A stretch of 48,928 bases of DNA. Source: Atopobium sp. oral taxon 810 str. F0209. Its GTDB lineage: Bacteria; Actinomycetota; Coriobacteriia; Coriobacteriales; Atopobiaceae. Shown here one piece after another: positions 1-8,766 of this stretch. The notes beneath the pieces are model-generated. The model saw only the letters and a program-made list of their open reading frames with translations. It had not been told where the DNA came from and searched no databases. The stretch is from NCBI RefSeq assembly GCF_000466405.1, contig NZ_KE952954.1, positions 5,886 to 54,813 of the forward strand, in the 5' to 3' direction. Numbering within the stretch: position 1 is the stretch's first letter; the number at the start of each line of letters is the position of its first letter. A program made the translations under genes and the position numbers.

Positions 1-66
1 TCTTCAGCCGTTTGGTACGCTTTTGAACCGTTTGCATTAAATGGAACATAACGGGTTCAGAAAGCG
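1..66 (-). repeat. Dispersed GGTTCA/TGAACC repeat, single junction copy
   Basis: Read on the minus strand this stretch shows a TGAACCCGTT block, then TTTAATGCAAACGGTTCAAA, then GCGTACCAA. The same order and spacing occurs on the plus strand near 48800-48855. The two half-sites (TTGAACC at 23-29, GGTTCA at 54-59) start 31 bp apart. The copy lies 3' of the PEP carboxylase gene. The rest of 1-164 holds no gene that I can support. Repeat identity is seen directly; function is unknown. Confidence 0.75.
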
Positions 67-146
67 CCTGCACCAAGCAAACCACTGCAGCCTCAACCTC
101 AGCAGGAACGCCCACGGAGCAGACGTGAGCGCAGCTATCGCACTCG

Positions 147-170
147 TCCTGCTTAGCCACCTGCTTAGCC
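147..170 (-). repeat. ppc: 12-bp tandem duplication across the ppc stop codon
   Basis: On the minus strand GGCTAAGCAGGT is followed directly by GGCTAAGCAGGA. The first copy holds the ppc stop (glycine codon GGC then TAA) and the second places another in-frame TAA four codons later. It looks like a small slippage duplication that produced a backup stop. Confidence 0.7.
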
Positions 171-2876
171 AGTATTTTGTAAGCCAGCAGCGACTCCAGA
201 TACGGTACACAAAATCAAATAGATGAGTCGCTCGCGCTCAGCGTCGGTCAGCTTGCCACCACGGACCTCCCGCAGCGCACGTGCCTGCGTAATCGAAAGC
301 GCATTTACAAAGGGCAGACGCATACGAATCACGGGGCCAAGCACACGGCGATGTTGTAGTGGCCACTCATCGCCAACAATGCTCAATACCCAGCGACGAG
401 TCAGCATCATTTCGTCCAGCACCTTTGCTGTCAAATCTTCACGTCCACCCAGCTCAAGATACATACGAGCAATACGACCATCCGTCTTTGCCAGCGACAT
501 CTCAACATTATCAATAAAGGTCGAAAACAGTGGCCACTCACAGTATGCTTTGCGCAGTTTGTCAAGGTCGCCCAATTTTTCACAAGCAGTACCCAAGCCA
601 TACCACGCAGCTAGATTCACGCGTGCTTGGCTCCAAGAGAAAATCCAAGGAATCGTACGCAGGTCATCAAGAGACTTGGCACCCAAACCGCGCTTGGCAG
701 GACGCGAGCCAATGGGCATTAAGCCAATCTCAGTCAGAGGCGTTACGGTAGAAAACCATTCGGCAAAGCCCTCGCTTTCAAGCAAATCAAGATAACGCTT
801 GCGTGAAAACTCAGACAAATCACGCGCCATCGACCAGTAGCGCTCGGTGGATTTTGTATTAGTCCACTCGGAGGCAGGTGAAGACTGCAGCAGAGTTGCC
901 GCCGCAACCGACTCAACGTGGCGACGAGCCAACGTCACATCACCATAGCGGGCAAAGATGACTTCTCCCTGCTCGGTCAGTTTGAAACGACAATTAACGG
1001 AGCCCTTGGGTTGAGCCAATACCGCACGATTTGCGGGGCCTCCGCCTCGTCCAACAGCACCTCCACGACCATGAAAAAGCGTTAGGTCAATGTGATTCTT
1101 TTCGGCCCAAACGGCAATTTCACCCTGGGCTTGGTGTAGCGCCAAAGTTGCAGCAGTAGGACCAGCGTCCTTGGAAGAATCAGAGTAGCCAAGCATAACC
1201 TCAAGTTTGCGACCATTTTGGGCAAGTCGACGCTGAACTGCAGGCAAACGCAGCATCTCATCAAGTACCGATACGGCATTCTGCAAGTCTTCTAGTTGCT
1301 CAAACAGCGGAATTACGTCGAGCGTAGGTACATCCTCAGCATGTGCAAAAGCAAGACGCGCCAACTCGTAGACCGCCTCAACATCTTTTGCAGTTTTAGA
1401 AAACGAGATAATGTAGCGGCGCGCAGCATTAACACCATTGCGCCGCTGGATCCACGCGATTGCACGGAAAGTATCCAGCACCTCGCGAGTCATCGGATTA
1501 AGCTCACCACGTTCGCCCCAACGACCATGTTCATGGATATCCGCCAACGCCCGAGCATGCACAACAGAATGCTGACGAAACTCCATCTCGACCAAATGAA
1601 AGCCAAAGGTCTGCGCTTGCCAAATCAATTTTTGTAAGGGACCATAAGCAGTACGCACGGCACCTGCCGCAGCAAGCGATCTTTGCACCACTTGCAAATC
1701 CTCTATATATGCCTCCGCAGATGGATACATCACGTCTGCCGTGCGACTCACCGTTGCGCGCAAACGCTGGGAAATCACCAGCATAACAGCCCGATGGGTC
1801 TCAAACGCCGAACGCTCAAGAGCAGAACTCGTTAGCCCCTCGCTCATTTCGACTTGATGATTCCACAAATTGAGCAACTCTGCAGACGCCGGAGTCGTCG
1901 ACACATCAAGCGTCATATTGCGTCCCACATCATGTGTATGCTGCGCCAAAGTCTCAAGCGCATGCACGCGGAATTTCTCAGCTACAGCACGGCTAACCTT
2001 GGCCGTTACGTTAGGATTACCATCACGATCAGAGCCAATCCAGCTCCCAGGATGGAAAAACGCGGGACATTTAGGCGGCAGCAAACCAGCCTTATCTCCT
2101 TGTGCCCAGTCATCAAAACGGCGGTATACCTCGGGCACCATATCAAAAAGCGTCGCATCAAAAATACCCAAAATCGTATCGGCTTCTTCGACGGGCGTGG
2201 GTTTTTTGAGTGCAATGGGAGAAGTACGCAGCAGCGCCTCAATCTCCTGCAACATCAGACGTTCATTTTCCACCAAACCAATGCCTGATAGACGCGAACG
2301 CTCCTCAAGCAAATCGGCAATACGGCGAATTTTACCCTCGACTGCCTTGCGACGCGCCTCAGTGGGATGCGCTGTAAACACAGGATGAAATTCTAGACGC
2401 TCAAGCAGACGATCTGCTTCCTCTTTACCACACTCAAGAGTGAGTTCGTGATAAGCAACCGTCAGCTCGTTAACAGGATCGCTCTCAACAGAAGGCTTGG
2501 TTTCGGCCTCACGAGCTTTGAGCGCATGTACGCGATAACTCTCCTCACAAATATTTGCACAGTGAAAAAAAGTTGCAAACGCACGCATTAAGAGCGTTGC
2601 CTGCTCGGTCGGCAGTGAATCTATGATGCTCACCGCATCTTCAAAGGTCGATTCGCGCTGTCTGACATCTAAGCTCTTGTTGTCCAAATCCGCCTCATCG
2701 GCAAGCAAATCCTCAAAGGTTGCAAGCAAGCTTGGATCGTTTTCTTTGATGATGGTGCTTACCAAGCGCAGAAAAAGCGAAAGGTTGTCCTTAATCTGAT
2801 CGGGCACATCTACCGCATCAAACGCTCGTGCAGCAGCACTTTTACCCTGGGGTACCGTACTCCCCTGTTCTTGCAT
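165..2876 (-). CDS. ppc: Phosphoenolpyruvate carboxylase
   Basis: Carboxylates PEP with bicarbonate to oxaloacetate, the anaplerotic entry to C4 acids; cytosolic. The 903-residue length is normal for bacterial PEPC. Family signatures are all present: FTAHPTEARRK with the catalytic histidine near residue 170, GSDRDGNPNVT, MLGYSDSSKDAG, the glycine loop FHGRGGAVGRGGGP, and the invariant C-terminal QNTG. I chose the ATG at 2876 because GGAAGGGG stands about 6 bases before it; an in-frame ATG at 2969 would add 31 residues without family support. The gene is transcribed alone, divergent from the flippase gene. A 12-bp duplication spans its stop codon. Identification is secure. Confidence 0.97.
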   Translation of the reverse strand: MQEQGSTVPQGKSAAARAFDAVDVPDQIKDNLSLFLRLVSTIIKENDPSLLATFEDLLADEADLDNKSLDVRQRESTFEDAVSIIDSLPTEQATLLMRAFATFFHCANICEESYRVHALKAREAETKPSVESDPVNELTVAYHELTLECGKEEADRLLERLEFHPVFTAHPTEARRKAVEGKIRRIADLLEERSRLSGIGLVENERLMLQEIEALLRTSPIALKKPTPVEEADTILGIFDATLFDMVPEVYRRFDDWAQGDKAGLLPPKCPAFFHPGSWIGSDRDGNPNVTAKVSRAVAEKFRVHALETLAQHTHDVGRNMTLDVSTTPASAELLNLWNHQVEMSEGLTSSALERSAFETHRAVMLVISQRLRATVSRTADVMYPSAEAYIEDLQVVQRSLAAAGAVRTAYGPLQKLIWQAQTFGFHLVEMEFRQHSVVHARALADIHEHGRWGERGELNPMTREVLDTFRAIAWIQRRNGVNAARRYIISFSKTAKDVEAVYELARLAFAHAEDVPTLDVIPLFEQLEDLQNAVSVLDEMLRLPAVQRRLAQNGRKLEVMLGYSDSSKDAGPTAATLALHQAQGEIAVWAEKNHIDLTLFHGRGGAVGRGGGPANRAVLAQPKGSVNCRFKLTEQGEVIFARYGDVTLARRHVESVAAATLLQSSPASEWTNTKSTERYWSMARDLSEFSRKRYLDLLESEGFAEWFSTVTPLTEIGLMPIGSRPAKRGLGAKSLDDLRTIPWIFSWSQARVNLAAWYGLGTACEKLGDLDKLRKAYCEWPLFSTFIDNVEMSLAKTDGRIARMYLELGGREDLTAKVLDEMMLTRRWVLSIVGDEWPLQHRRVLGPVIRMRLPFVNALSITQARALREVRGGKLTDAERERLIYLILCTVSGVAAGLQNTG

Positions 2877-3070
2877 CGTTGCCCCTTCCGTGCAGTATGT
2901 GAGCGCAAGTTGTTGCGCTTTTTGCACATGCCCAGATACCATAGCGCGATTTTGTCGCGTTGCACACATGTCACCTTATCTCGACCTTAAAGAAACTCAG
3001 AATTTACGGTCATATCCAAACTTGAGCTTTACAATCAGTTCCAGACAAACAGCCACAAAAGGGGTTCTGA
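2877..3070. promoter_or_regulatory. Divergent intergenic region between ppc and flippase gene
   Basis: This 194-bp spacer must hold promoters for both directions. A hairpin (AGCGCAA, loop gttg, TTGCGCT, 2902-2919) followed by a short T run on the plus strand lies in the ppc leader, and a second small palindrome (CGCGA/TCGCG) lies about 40 bp further on. A possible plus-strand -10 (TACAAT) precedes the flippase gene, but I could not assign a convincing -35. Confidence 0.4.
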
Positions 3071-4492
3071 GTGAACAAAGCATTTTCCACTATTCAGCAA
3101 AGACGTGCTCGTGCTGCCCAAGCCCGTCGCGTTCGTGCAGCTCGTAATGCCCGCAGACCAAGTCCTGCTGCACATAAGCCCTCACCTTTGGTACGCATTA
3201 TCAACAGTTGGTGGGACCGCTTGCTGCAATCGGTTACCCGCCATGAATTTGGCGATGCTGTAGAGCTGTATGGAGCAGGACGCACACAGCGCGACTACAT
3301 CTGGAACTCGCTTGGCCTAGCCGCTTGGGGTGCAGAGTTTCCTTTTCTAACAGTTGTGGTCACGCAGCTAGTAGGCGTCAAAGGCGCCGGCATGTTTTCG
3401 ATGGCATACGTGACTGGCATGATGTTGATGTTTATTGGCAACTATGGAGCGCGCACCTTCCAAGTTTCTGATGTACACGAAGAGCAAAGCTTTGCGGCAT
3501 ATCAGATTCAGCGTTTCTTGGCCTGTGCTTTGATGGTTGCTGTAGGCGTTGCGTGGTGTGCACTACACCGATATGACCATCAAATGAATCAAATTTGCTT
3601 TGGTGTTTTTGGCTTCCGCATGATAGACGCACTGGCCGATGTCTATGAAGGACGCTTACAACAGCAAGACAAACTCTATCTAGCAGGCATTTCTCAGGCA
3701 TTGCGCTCATCTGCAACCTTCATTGCATGCAGCGTCGTACTCTTGTTGACCCGCAATTTAGGCATGGCAAGTATGGCACTTTTGATTAGTGCTATAGCCA
3801 GTTTTCTCTTTGCGACACTGCCTTTGGCGCTTCTTGAAACACCCAAATCGCGCGCACCCGAATTCGTCGAAATTCGCGAGATCTTTATCCAATGTTTTCC
3901 AGCTGCAGCAGCACTTTTCCTCTATGCCGTTATCGACAACATGCCCAAATTTGCAATGGAAGGCGCTTTGTCCTATGACAACCAGCTCTACTACAACGCA
4001 ATTTATTTCCCTGCGCACGCCATCATTATGACCATCGGCTTTGTCTACAAGCCACAGCTTGTTCGCCTCGCAAATGTCTGGGCGGATCCCAGTGGTAGAA
4101 GACGCTTCGACGTAATCATTCTCGCCGTACTAGGAGTCACTGCCGCCGTAACTGCCGCCGTTGCATTGGTCATGGGTGTCATTGGCATCAAAGTCATGAG
4201 TTTCTTCTATGGCGTTGACTTTGAGCGTTTTGGTGACCTCATTTACGCGATGATTATCTCGGGCGGCCTTGCTGCTGCTATCGACTTTTTGTATCAGATT
4301 ATTACCGTACTGCGCCAACAAGAATCGGTAACCAAGCTTTATACCTTAGGTTTTGCAATTTCGGTACCCGTTTCATATGGCTTGGTACATGTACTCAAGC
4401 TGCGAGGCGCTGTCTATGCTTCACTAGTCACGATGGGTGTTTTGCTCATCTTGCTCGCCATCCAATATGTCACAATCCGTCGTCGTGCCTAG
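3071..4492 (+). CDS. Polysaccharide/lipid-linked oligosaccharide flippase-like membrane protein
   Basis: A 473-residue integral membrane protein resembling the MATE/Wzx-type polysaccharide export superfamily, which flips lipid-linked glycans across the membrane. The first ~45 residues are very rich in Arg/Ala/Lys and cytoplasmic, followed by about 12 hydrophobic segments from residue ~85 to the end. It starts with GTG; AAAGGGG lies 6 bases upstream. No glycosyltransferase genes are adjacent, so it is an isolated flippase whose substrate cannot be read from context. It converges on the glycerate kinase gene with only 35 bp between stops. The superfamily assignment is from overall pattern; the substrate is unknown. 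Confidence 0.75.
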   Translation: MNKAFSTIQQRRARAAQARRVRAARNARRPSPAAHKPSPLVRIINSWWDRLLQSVTRHEFGDAVELYGAGRTQRDYIWNSLGLAAWGAEFPFLTVVVTQLVGVKGAGMFSMAYVTGMMLMFIGNYGARTFQVSDVHEEQSFAAYQIQRFLACALMVAVGVAWCALHRYDHQMNQICFGVFGFRMIDALADVYEGRLQQQDKLYLAGISQALRSSATFIACSVVLLLTRNLGMASMALLISAIASFLFATLPLALLETPKSRAPEFVEIREIFIQCFPAAAALFLYAVIDNMPKFAMEGALSYDNQLYYNAIYFPAHAIIMTIGFVYKPQLVRLANVWADPSGRRRFDVIILAVLGVTAAVTAAVALVMGVIGIKVMSFFYGVDFERFGDLIYAMIISGGLAAAIDFLYQIITVLRQQESVTKLYTLGFAISVPVSYGLVHVLKLRGAVYASLVTMGVLLILLAIQYVTIRRRA

Positions 4493-4527
4493 GGCGCCCT
4501 GTTAATCATCGACAAACATCATGTGTG

Positions 4528-5685
4528 TCAGTGGTGTCCAAGCATAAAAGCACGCATAGCAGTTTCGCCAGCAAGTGGCAACGAGATGCTTGTTCTGGCA
4601 CAAGCTTGCTCCAACGTCATGGGTGCTGTCACTGCAGGAATTACCAAGTCGATACCCTGACCCCAAACCGCGCCAAGGTCGTCTGCACGGCTGCCAACCA
4701 CTGCAATCACAGGGATGCCGCGCGAACGCGCCCGACGAGCAATACCTACCGGAGCCTTGCCTGATGCAGTTTGTGCATCCATGCGGCCTTCGCCTGTAAT
4801 AACCAAATCAACACTGCGCAACATATGATCAAAATCGATGGCATTAAGCACTTCTTCGATGCCGCGTTTGGGAGTAGCCCCACACAAAGCAGCCAAGCAG
4901 AACCCCAGACCCCCCGCAGCACCTGCACCGTGCATGCGGGATTTATCCTTACCCACAGCCTCCATCATCGCATGGGCGTAGCGCATCATCCACGAATCAA
5001 AAATGCCCAACTTGTCTTGGGGAAGTCCTTTTTGGGGACCATATACGTGTATTGCGCCATCAAGTCCATATAAAGGATTTGTCACATCGGTCAGCAGAAC
5101 AATCTCGGTCACCTTGAGACGGAAATCCAAACCAGAAAGGTCAATGCGCACAGCATCACGCAAGCCAATTAAGCCTCTATTCACCTCGCTGCCATCTAGC
5201 GCCAACACGCGAGCACCCAGTGCTTGGGCAAGGCCTGCTCCACCATCGCTTGTGCCAGTACCACCCAAACCTAGATAAATACGACCTGACCCACGGTCAA
5301 GCGCATCCAAAATCATCTGCCCAAGACCAAAACTTGAGGCGTGCAATGCATCTTCTTCGCTACAAGAGCTGAGACCGATACCTGCAGCAGAAGCAGCTTC
5401 CATAACAGCAGAGCCATCAGACAAAATACCGTATGAGACTTCAATCTGTCCCCCAAGAGGGCCTTCTACCTGGAGCGTTCTTCGCTCGCCACCACGTGCA
5501 GCCAAAAGCGCATCAACCGTACCCTCCCCTCCATCAGCGATAGGTACACAATGGATGTGAGCTTGCGGACAGGCCCGCTGCACACCCTGTGCTATTAACT
5601 CAGCCGCTTTTGCACTGGTCGCAGAACCCTTAAAGGAGTCGATGGCTATCAAAACCTTGGTGTTGATGTTAGGCAGATTACTCAT
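4528..5685 (-). CDS. glxK: Glycerate kinase
   Basis: Phosphorylates D-glycerate with ATP, feeding glycerate into lower glycolysis; cytosolic. The 385-residue length fits the GlxK/GarK family. Characteristic blocks are present: IAIDSFKGSATSAKAAE at the N terminus, IADGGEGTVDAL near residue 50, and the glycine-rich GLGGTGTSDGGAGLAQALGA near residue 140. Its ATG overlaps the stop of the upstream glutaredoxin gene (TAATG), so the two are translationally coupled. Which product isomer it makes (2- or 3-phosphoglycerate) cannot be told from sequence alone. Confidence 0.93.
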   Translation of the reverse strand: MSNLPNINTKVLIAIDSFKGSATSAKAAELIAQGVQRACPQAHIHCVPIADGGEGTVDALLAARGGERRTLQVEGPLGGQIEVSYGILSDGSAVMEAASAAGIGLSSCSEEDALHASSFGLGQMILDALDRGSGRIYLGLGGTGTSDGGAGLAQALGARVLALDGSEVNRGLIGLRDAVRIDLSGLDFRLKVTEIVLLTDVTNPLYGLDGAIHVYGPQKGLPQDKLGIFDSWMMRYAHAMMEAVGKDKSRMHGAGAAGGLGFCLAALCGATPKRGIEEVLNAIDFDHMLRSVDLVITGEGRMDAQTASGKAPVGIARRARSRGIPVIAVVGSRADDLGAVWGQGIDLVIPAVTAPMTLEQACARTSISLPLAGETAMRAFMLGHH

Positions 5686-6005
5686 TAGAAGCTACAACCA
5701 CCAGCAATCGAGCAGGCAGTACCTGCAGGGATATCCGTATCTACAGAGGTATCGTCAGCAATGCCAAACTCACGACCCAAATAATCAATAATGTCACTGG
5801 ACTCATAGAGAGCCTTGCCATCAATAAGAAGACAAGGCACCTGGCGCTTGCCACCAAGCTCAATCAGGCGAGCACGTTCGACATCGCCCTCTTCTTCACC
5901 GTAAATATCATGCATTTCAAGTTTGATATGGTGAGCATCCATAAAATCCATGACCTTGTGACACCACGGACAATTTTGTTTATAAAAAAGCTCAAGCTTT
6001 GCCAT
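5685..6005 (-). CDS. Glutaredoxin-like thiol protein with cysteine-bearing tail
   Basis: A 106-residue thioredoxin-fold protein with the dithiol motif CPWC at residues 12-15 and the cis-proline region QVPCLLIDG, as in glutaredoxins and GST N-terminal domains. It is somewhat longer than a typical bacterial glutaredoxin because of a C-terminal tail, which ends ACSIAGGCSF and carries two further cysteines (CX5C). It is the first gene of a coupled pair with glycerate kinase (TAATG overlap). A role in thiol-disulfide exchange is inferred; whether the tail binds metal or forms a resolving disulfide is unknown. GAGAAG lies just upstream of the start. Confidence 0.85.
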   Translation of the reverse strand: MAKLELFYKQNCPWCHKVMDFMDAHHIKLEMHDIYGEEEGDVERARLIELGGKRQVPCLLIDGKALYESSDIIDYLGREFGIADDTSVDTDIPAGTACSIAGGCSF

Positions 6006-6037
6006 AACTTCTCATCTCTCATCGGCAACACGCCTTT

Positions 6038-6066
6038 GTAAGTTCTTAAACCAATTTAAAACTTAC
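6038..6066. other. AT-rich hairpin between NA37-family gene and glutaredoxin gene
   Basis: GTAAGTT plus an inner TTAAA pairs with TTTAA plus AACTTAC around a four-base loop, giving a 12-bp stem with one bulged base. No T run follows on either strand, so it is not a classical terminator. It sits in the 107-bp gap between two leftward genes and may be a processing or regulatory hairpin. Confidence 0.4.
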
Positions 6067-6112
6067 CCACACACATTACTTTCAAACCATCGCCAAGTAG
6101 GCCAAGCAAAAA

Positions 6113-7192
6113 TTAGCGATTTTCGATATGCGCTGCATGAATTGTAATCTGGATACCGCCCTCACTGTCCTGTGCAAACTCAATGTAGTGCTGGTCAGAG
6201 GCATAAGCAGACGGGAAGGTAATATCGATGCCTGTATCAGTACGTATACGGTGACTTTTTGCCAAACGATTTGCTGCCGAAGCACGCAAATGAACTTCTT
6301 CGGGCAAAGCTTCCTTTTGCACTGCCACTTCAAAACGACTTGCGAGCTCGGGCTTGTCTGCAAATACTTGCTCGCCCATCTCGCGTGGCGTAATCGCACT
6401 ATCTTGCTGCGCGCTATGAGTCACATAGTCTTTAGCATCAGCCATAGCAAGCGCTGCTGGCTCACCGTATTGCTCGGCAATATCGCCTGCAATACGTACC
6501 ACAGTATCTACTACCTTGCGCGGGGAAGGCGCTGGCTCACAGCGCAGCAAGGTCTGGGAGAGCAGATGCACAGGATTGCCTGCAAGCTGCACTTCTTCGT
6601 CAACAATCCCTACTTCGAGATTATCCATATCAATCACCAAGTAGTGTGACAACTTCTGTGTAGGATTGGGCAAAGCAGTATCATTGGTCGAAAGTCCACT
6701 TGCCAAGACACCACCCATATCCATCACCTGATGCACAAAGGCGCGCTTACGCGGAAGCAACATAATGCCCAAGAAACGGCGACTACGATCTTCTACTTCC
6801 TCATCATCCCAAGGCAAGTCATCATCAACATCAATTTTTGTCCCTGCAGTCGCATTTGCCGCCTCAGTATCAGTAAAGTCGGCTACCAGCAAATCGCAGG
6901 GCGCCGCTTCTTCGCTCAAGCGAAGTTGTTCCCATAGCTCGCGAGCAATATCTTGCGATAGGTCTACAAGAGTTCGTGCGCCCTGTACATAACGTGGCAG
7001 TTCGGATCCCAAGTTTGATGCTGTATCAAGCCTTGCTGTGTTGTTATCAGGGCTACCCGTTGCCTTGCGCATCATGCGCTGCACGTACGAGCGCGGCTGA
7101 CGCTCGCTCAAATCTAATTCGCGTTCGGACAATATGCACGAGCCCGTATCCAAATCAAAAACATGCAGCACTGCATGATCTACCTTGAGCAT
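6113..7192 (-). CDS. Nucleoid-associated protein, NA37/NdpA (YejK-like) family
   Basis: A 359-residue cytosolic protein whose N terminus (VDHAVLHVFDLDTGSCILSE), central LGIMLLPRKRAFVHQV segment and overall length resemble the 37-kDa nucleoid-associated (NA37) family found in Firmicutes and Proteobacteria. An acidic, probably disordered insert (DVDDDLPWDDEEVEDR) lies near residue 125. It follows the ArsR-type gene by 3 bp (the ArsR TAG is followed by TAG ATG), so the two form an operon and are probably coregulated. Molecular function in this family is poorly defined. The family assignment rests on remembered similarity of the N-terminal and central blocks; an HMM search against PF04245 would settle it. 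Confidence 0.65.
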   Translation of the reverse strand: MLKVDHAVLHVFDLDTGSCILSERELDLSERQPRSYVQRMMRKATGSPDNNTARLDTASNLGSELPRYVQGARTLVDLSQDIARELWEQLRLSEEAAPCDLLVADFTDTEAANATAGTKIDVDDDLPWDDEEVEDRSRRFLGIMLLPRKRAFVHQVMDMGGVLASGLSTNDTALPNPTQKLSHYLVIDMDNLEVGIVDEEVQLAGNPVHLLSQTLLRCEPAPSPRKVVDTVVRIAGDIAEQYGEPAALAMADAKDYVTHSAQQDSAITPREMGEQVFADKPELASRFEVAVQKEALPEEVHLRASAANRLAKSHRIRTDTGIDITFPSAYASDQHYIEFAQDSEGGIQITIHAAHIENR

Positions 7193-7195
7193 CTA

Positions 7196-7564
7196 CTAAA
7201 CTCCCTCAAACGTATGGCCGGCATGTTCTAGGCCGACGCGCAAAAGCGTATTTACATGATCATCCGCAATGGTATACACCGAACGCTGGCCCTCGCGCCT
7301 GGCCGACACAAGACCGCGGTCACGCAACAAACGCAGCTGATGTGAAACCGCCGATTGGGACACATTACATACCTCTTCGAGTTCCTTGACACTGCGCTCC
7401 CCCATTGACAGTGCCCCCAAAATCCTAAAGCGTGTGTAATCCGAAAGCGCATCAAAAATTTGCGTTGCGGTATAGATTAAATCATCATCGCCTATCAGCT
7501 CACAAAGCTCGGCATCTGACACCAAGGCGGGCTTTTCTTCATCATGATGAGGTGTTTCAGACAT
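7196..7564 (-). CDS. ArsR/SmtB-family winged-helix transcriptional regulator
   Basis: A 122-residue one-domain regulator. The winged-helix core runs from LSDYTRFRILGALSMGERSV through VSQSAVSHQLRLLRDRGLVS to the wing RREGQRSVYTI. No CxC or obvious metal-ligand cluster of the ArsR/CadC type is visible, so it may sense something other than arsenic-type metals. I chose the ATG at 7564 because GGAGG lies 6 bases before it; the ATG at 7570 directly abuts GGAGG. It is the first gene of an operon with the NA37-family gene and is divergent from the lysozyme/LTA-synthase-like operon, which it may also control through a 7-bp inverted repeat in the shared spacer. Confidence 0.9.
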   Translation of the reverse strand: MSETPHHDEEKPALVSDAELCELIGDDDLIYTATQIFDALSDYTRFRILGALSMGERSVKELEEVCNVSQSAVSHQLRLLRDRGLVSARREGQRSVYTIADDHVNTLLRVGLEHAGHTFEGV

Positions 7565-7649
7565 GAGCATCCTCCATAAACTTTATCTTGGTTTGTGAGT
7601 ATATCGCAGGTCTTTCAGAGGCGCGCTAAACTACAGTAGTGAGAACTCT

Positions 7650-7678
7650 GCATCGACACTATTTCTCAAGATCGATGC
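7650..7678. promoter_or_regulatory. Inverted repeat, candidate operator in divergent spacer
   Basis: GCATCGA (7650-7656) and TCGATGC (7672-7678) are perfect inverted copies separated by 15 bp, midway between the ArsR-family gene and the GH25 gene. An autoregulatory operator is plausible, since ArsR-family proteins commonly bind dyads in their own divergent promoter regions, but the arms are short. Confidence 0.35.
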
Positions 7679-7743
7679 CTTTGATAAGCAAAACGTGAGG
7701 CCTGCACGCACAAGCCACGCAAGGCAGGCAAGGAGGTGAGCTT

Positions 7744-8766
7744 TTGGCAGCTAGAAGACGCGAGCAAATGCCAGCGCGCAGAGATAGGCAGCGTCACGCA
7801 CACGTCAGCGCCAATACCGCCCGCTCGAGAAGAAGAACAACTCCTTCCACCCCAAGGCAGAGTCCTGATACTCGCCGTAGTAATGCTGCAGCTCGCCGCA
7901 AGACCGTCAACCCGCGTCGCCGCAATGAGCGTAGGCGTTCCTCTGTGTTTCTCCCCGTATTGCTTGTATTAGTAGTAGCAGCAGTCATTATGGTTTTTCG
8001 TCTGGTCGCCTGTCAGGCACCCGCCTCTCACGACCAGATTAATACAGGTGTTGATGCTTCCAAGCTCTATGACAATCCCTATGACTGGTCAAAGCTTAAA
8101 ACCGACAATAAGGGTCGTATCAGTTATGTCTCAGACGGGAAAACCCTCTCTTACACAGGCATTGATGTCTCCCAGCATCAAGGAACCATTGACTGGGATC
8201 GTGTTGCTGCTGACGGCATTGACTTTGCTTACATTCGCGTAGGCTACCGCAGTGCCGACATTGGCAAAGTTGCTGAGGATGAGACTGCCGAGAAAAACCT
8301 CGCTGGCGCGAGCGCAGCAGGACTTAAAGTCGGTGTGTATTTTTACTCTCAAGCAATGACAGCTGATGAGGCTCGAGAAGAAGCAGATCTCGTGCTCAAA
8401 GCCATCAAAAATACCACTATCTCCTACCCTGTTGTTTTTGACTTTGAGACAGGCAACCTCAAAACCGAACGTGTTCAGGAGATGAGTTTTGACGATCGCA
8501 CTGCTGTTGCCGTTGCCTTCTGCGAACGCATCGAAGAGGCTGGCTATTCTGCTATGGTCTACGGCAATGCCAGCGGACTCATGGGCTTTGATACCGAAAA
8601 ACTCGCCTCTCGCGGTTTTTGGTATGCCGAATATGCCAGCATGCCCTCCACCTCCATTCGGATGGCTATTTGGCAATACTCCAGCACAGGTAGCGTAGCT
8701 GGCATTGAGGGACCCGTTGATCTTGACCTTGATCTCACACCCATCCTCAAGAAAGCTAACAAATGA
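7744..8766 (+). CDS. GH25-family lysozyme, membrane-anchored
   Basis: Predicted muramidase cleaving the MurNAc-GlcNAc bond of peptidoglycan outside the membrane. The 340-residue protein has a ~65-residue N terminus very rich in Arg, one transmembrane segment at about 67-86, a linker, and a GH25 domain from residue ~137 (YTGIDVSQHQGTIDWDRV). The expected acidic active-site residues are visible: D141 and the DFE motif with D233/E235. The start is TTG at 7744, supported by the strong site AGGAGGTGA just upstream. Its TGA overlaps the ATG of the next gene (ATGA), indicating coupled synthesis with the LTA-synthase-like enzyme. Confidence 0.92.
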   Translation: MAARRREQMPARRDRQRHAHVSANTARSRRRTTPSTPRQSPDTRRSNAAARRKTVNPRRRNERRRSSVFLPVLLVLVVAAVIMVFRLVACQAPASHDQINTGVDASKLYDNPYDWSKLKTDNKGRISYVSDGKTLSYTGIDVSQHQGTIDWDRVAADGIDFAYIRVGYRSADIGKVAEDETAEKNLAGASAAGLKVGVYFYSQAMTADEAREEADLVLKAIKNTTISYPVVFDFETGNLKTERVQEMSFDDRTAVAVAFCERIEEAGYSAMVYGNASGLMGFDTEKLASRGFWYAEYASMPSTSIRMAIWQYSSTGSVAGIEGPVDLDLDLTPILKKANK

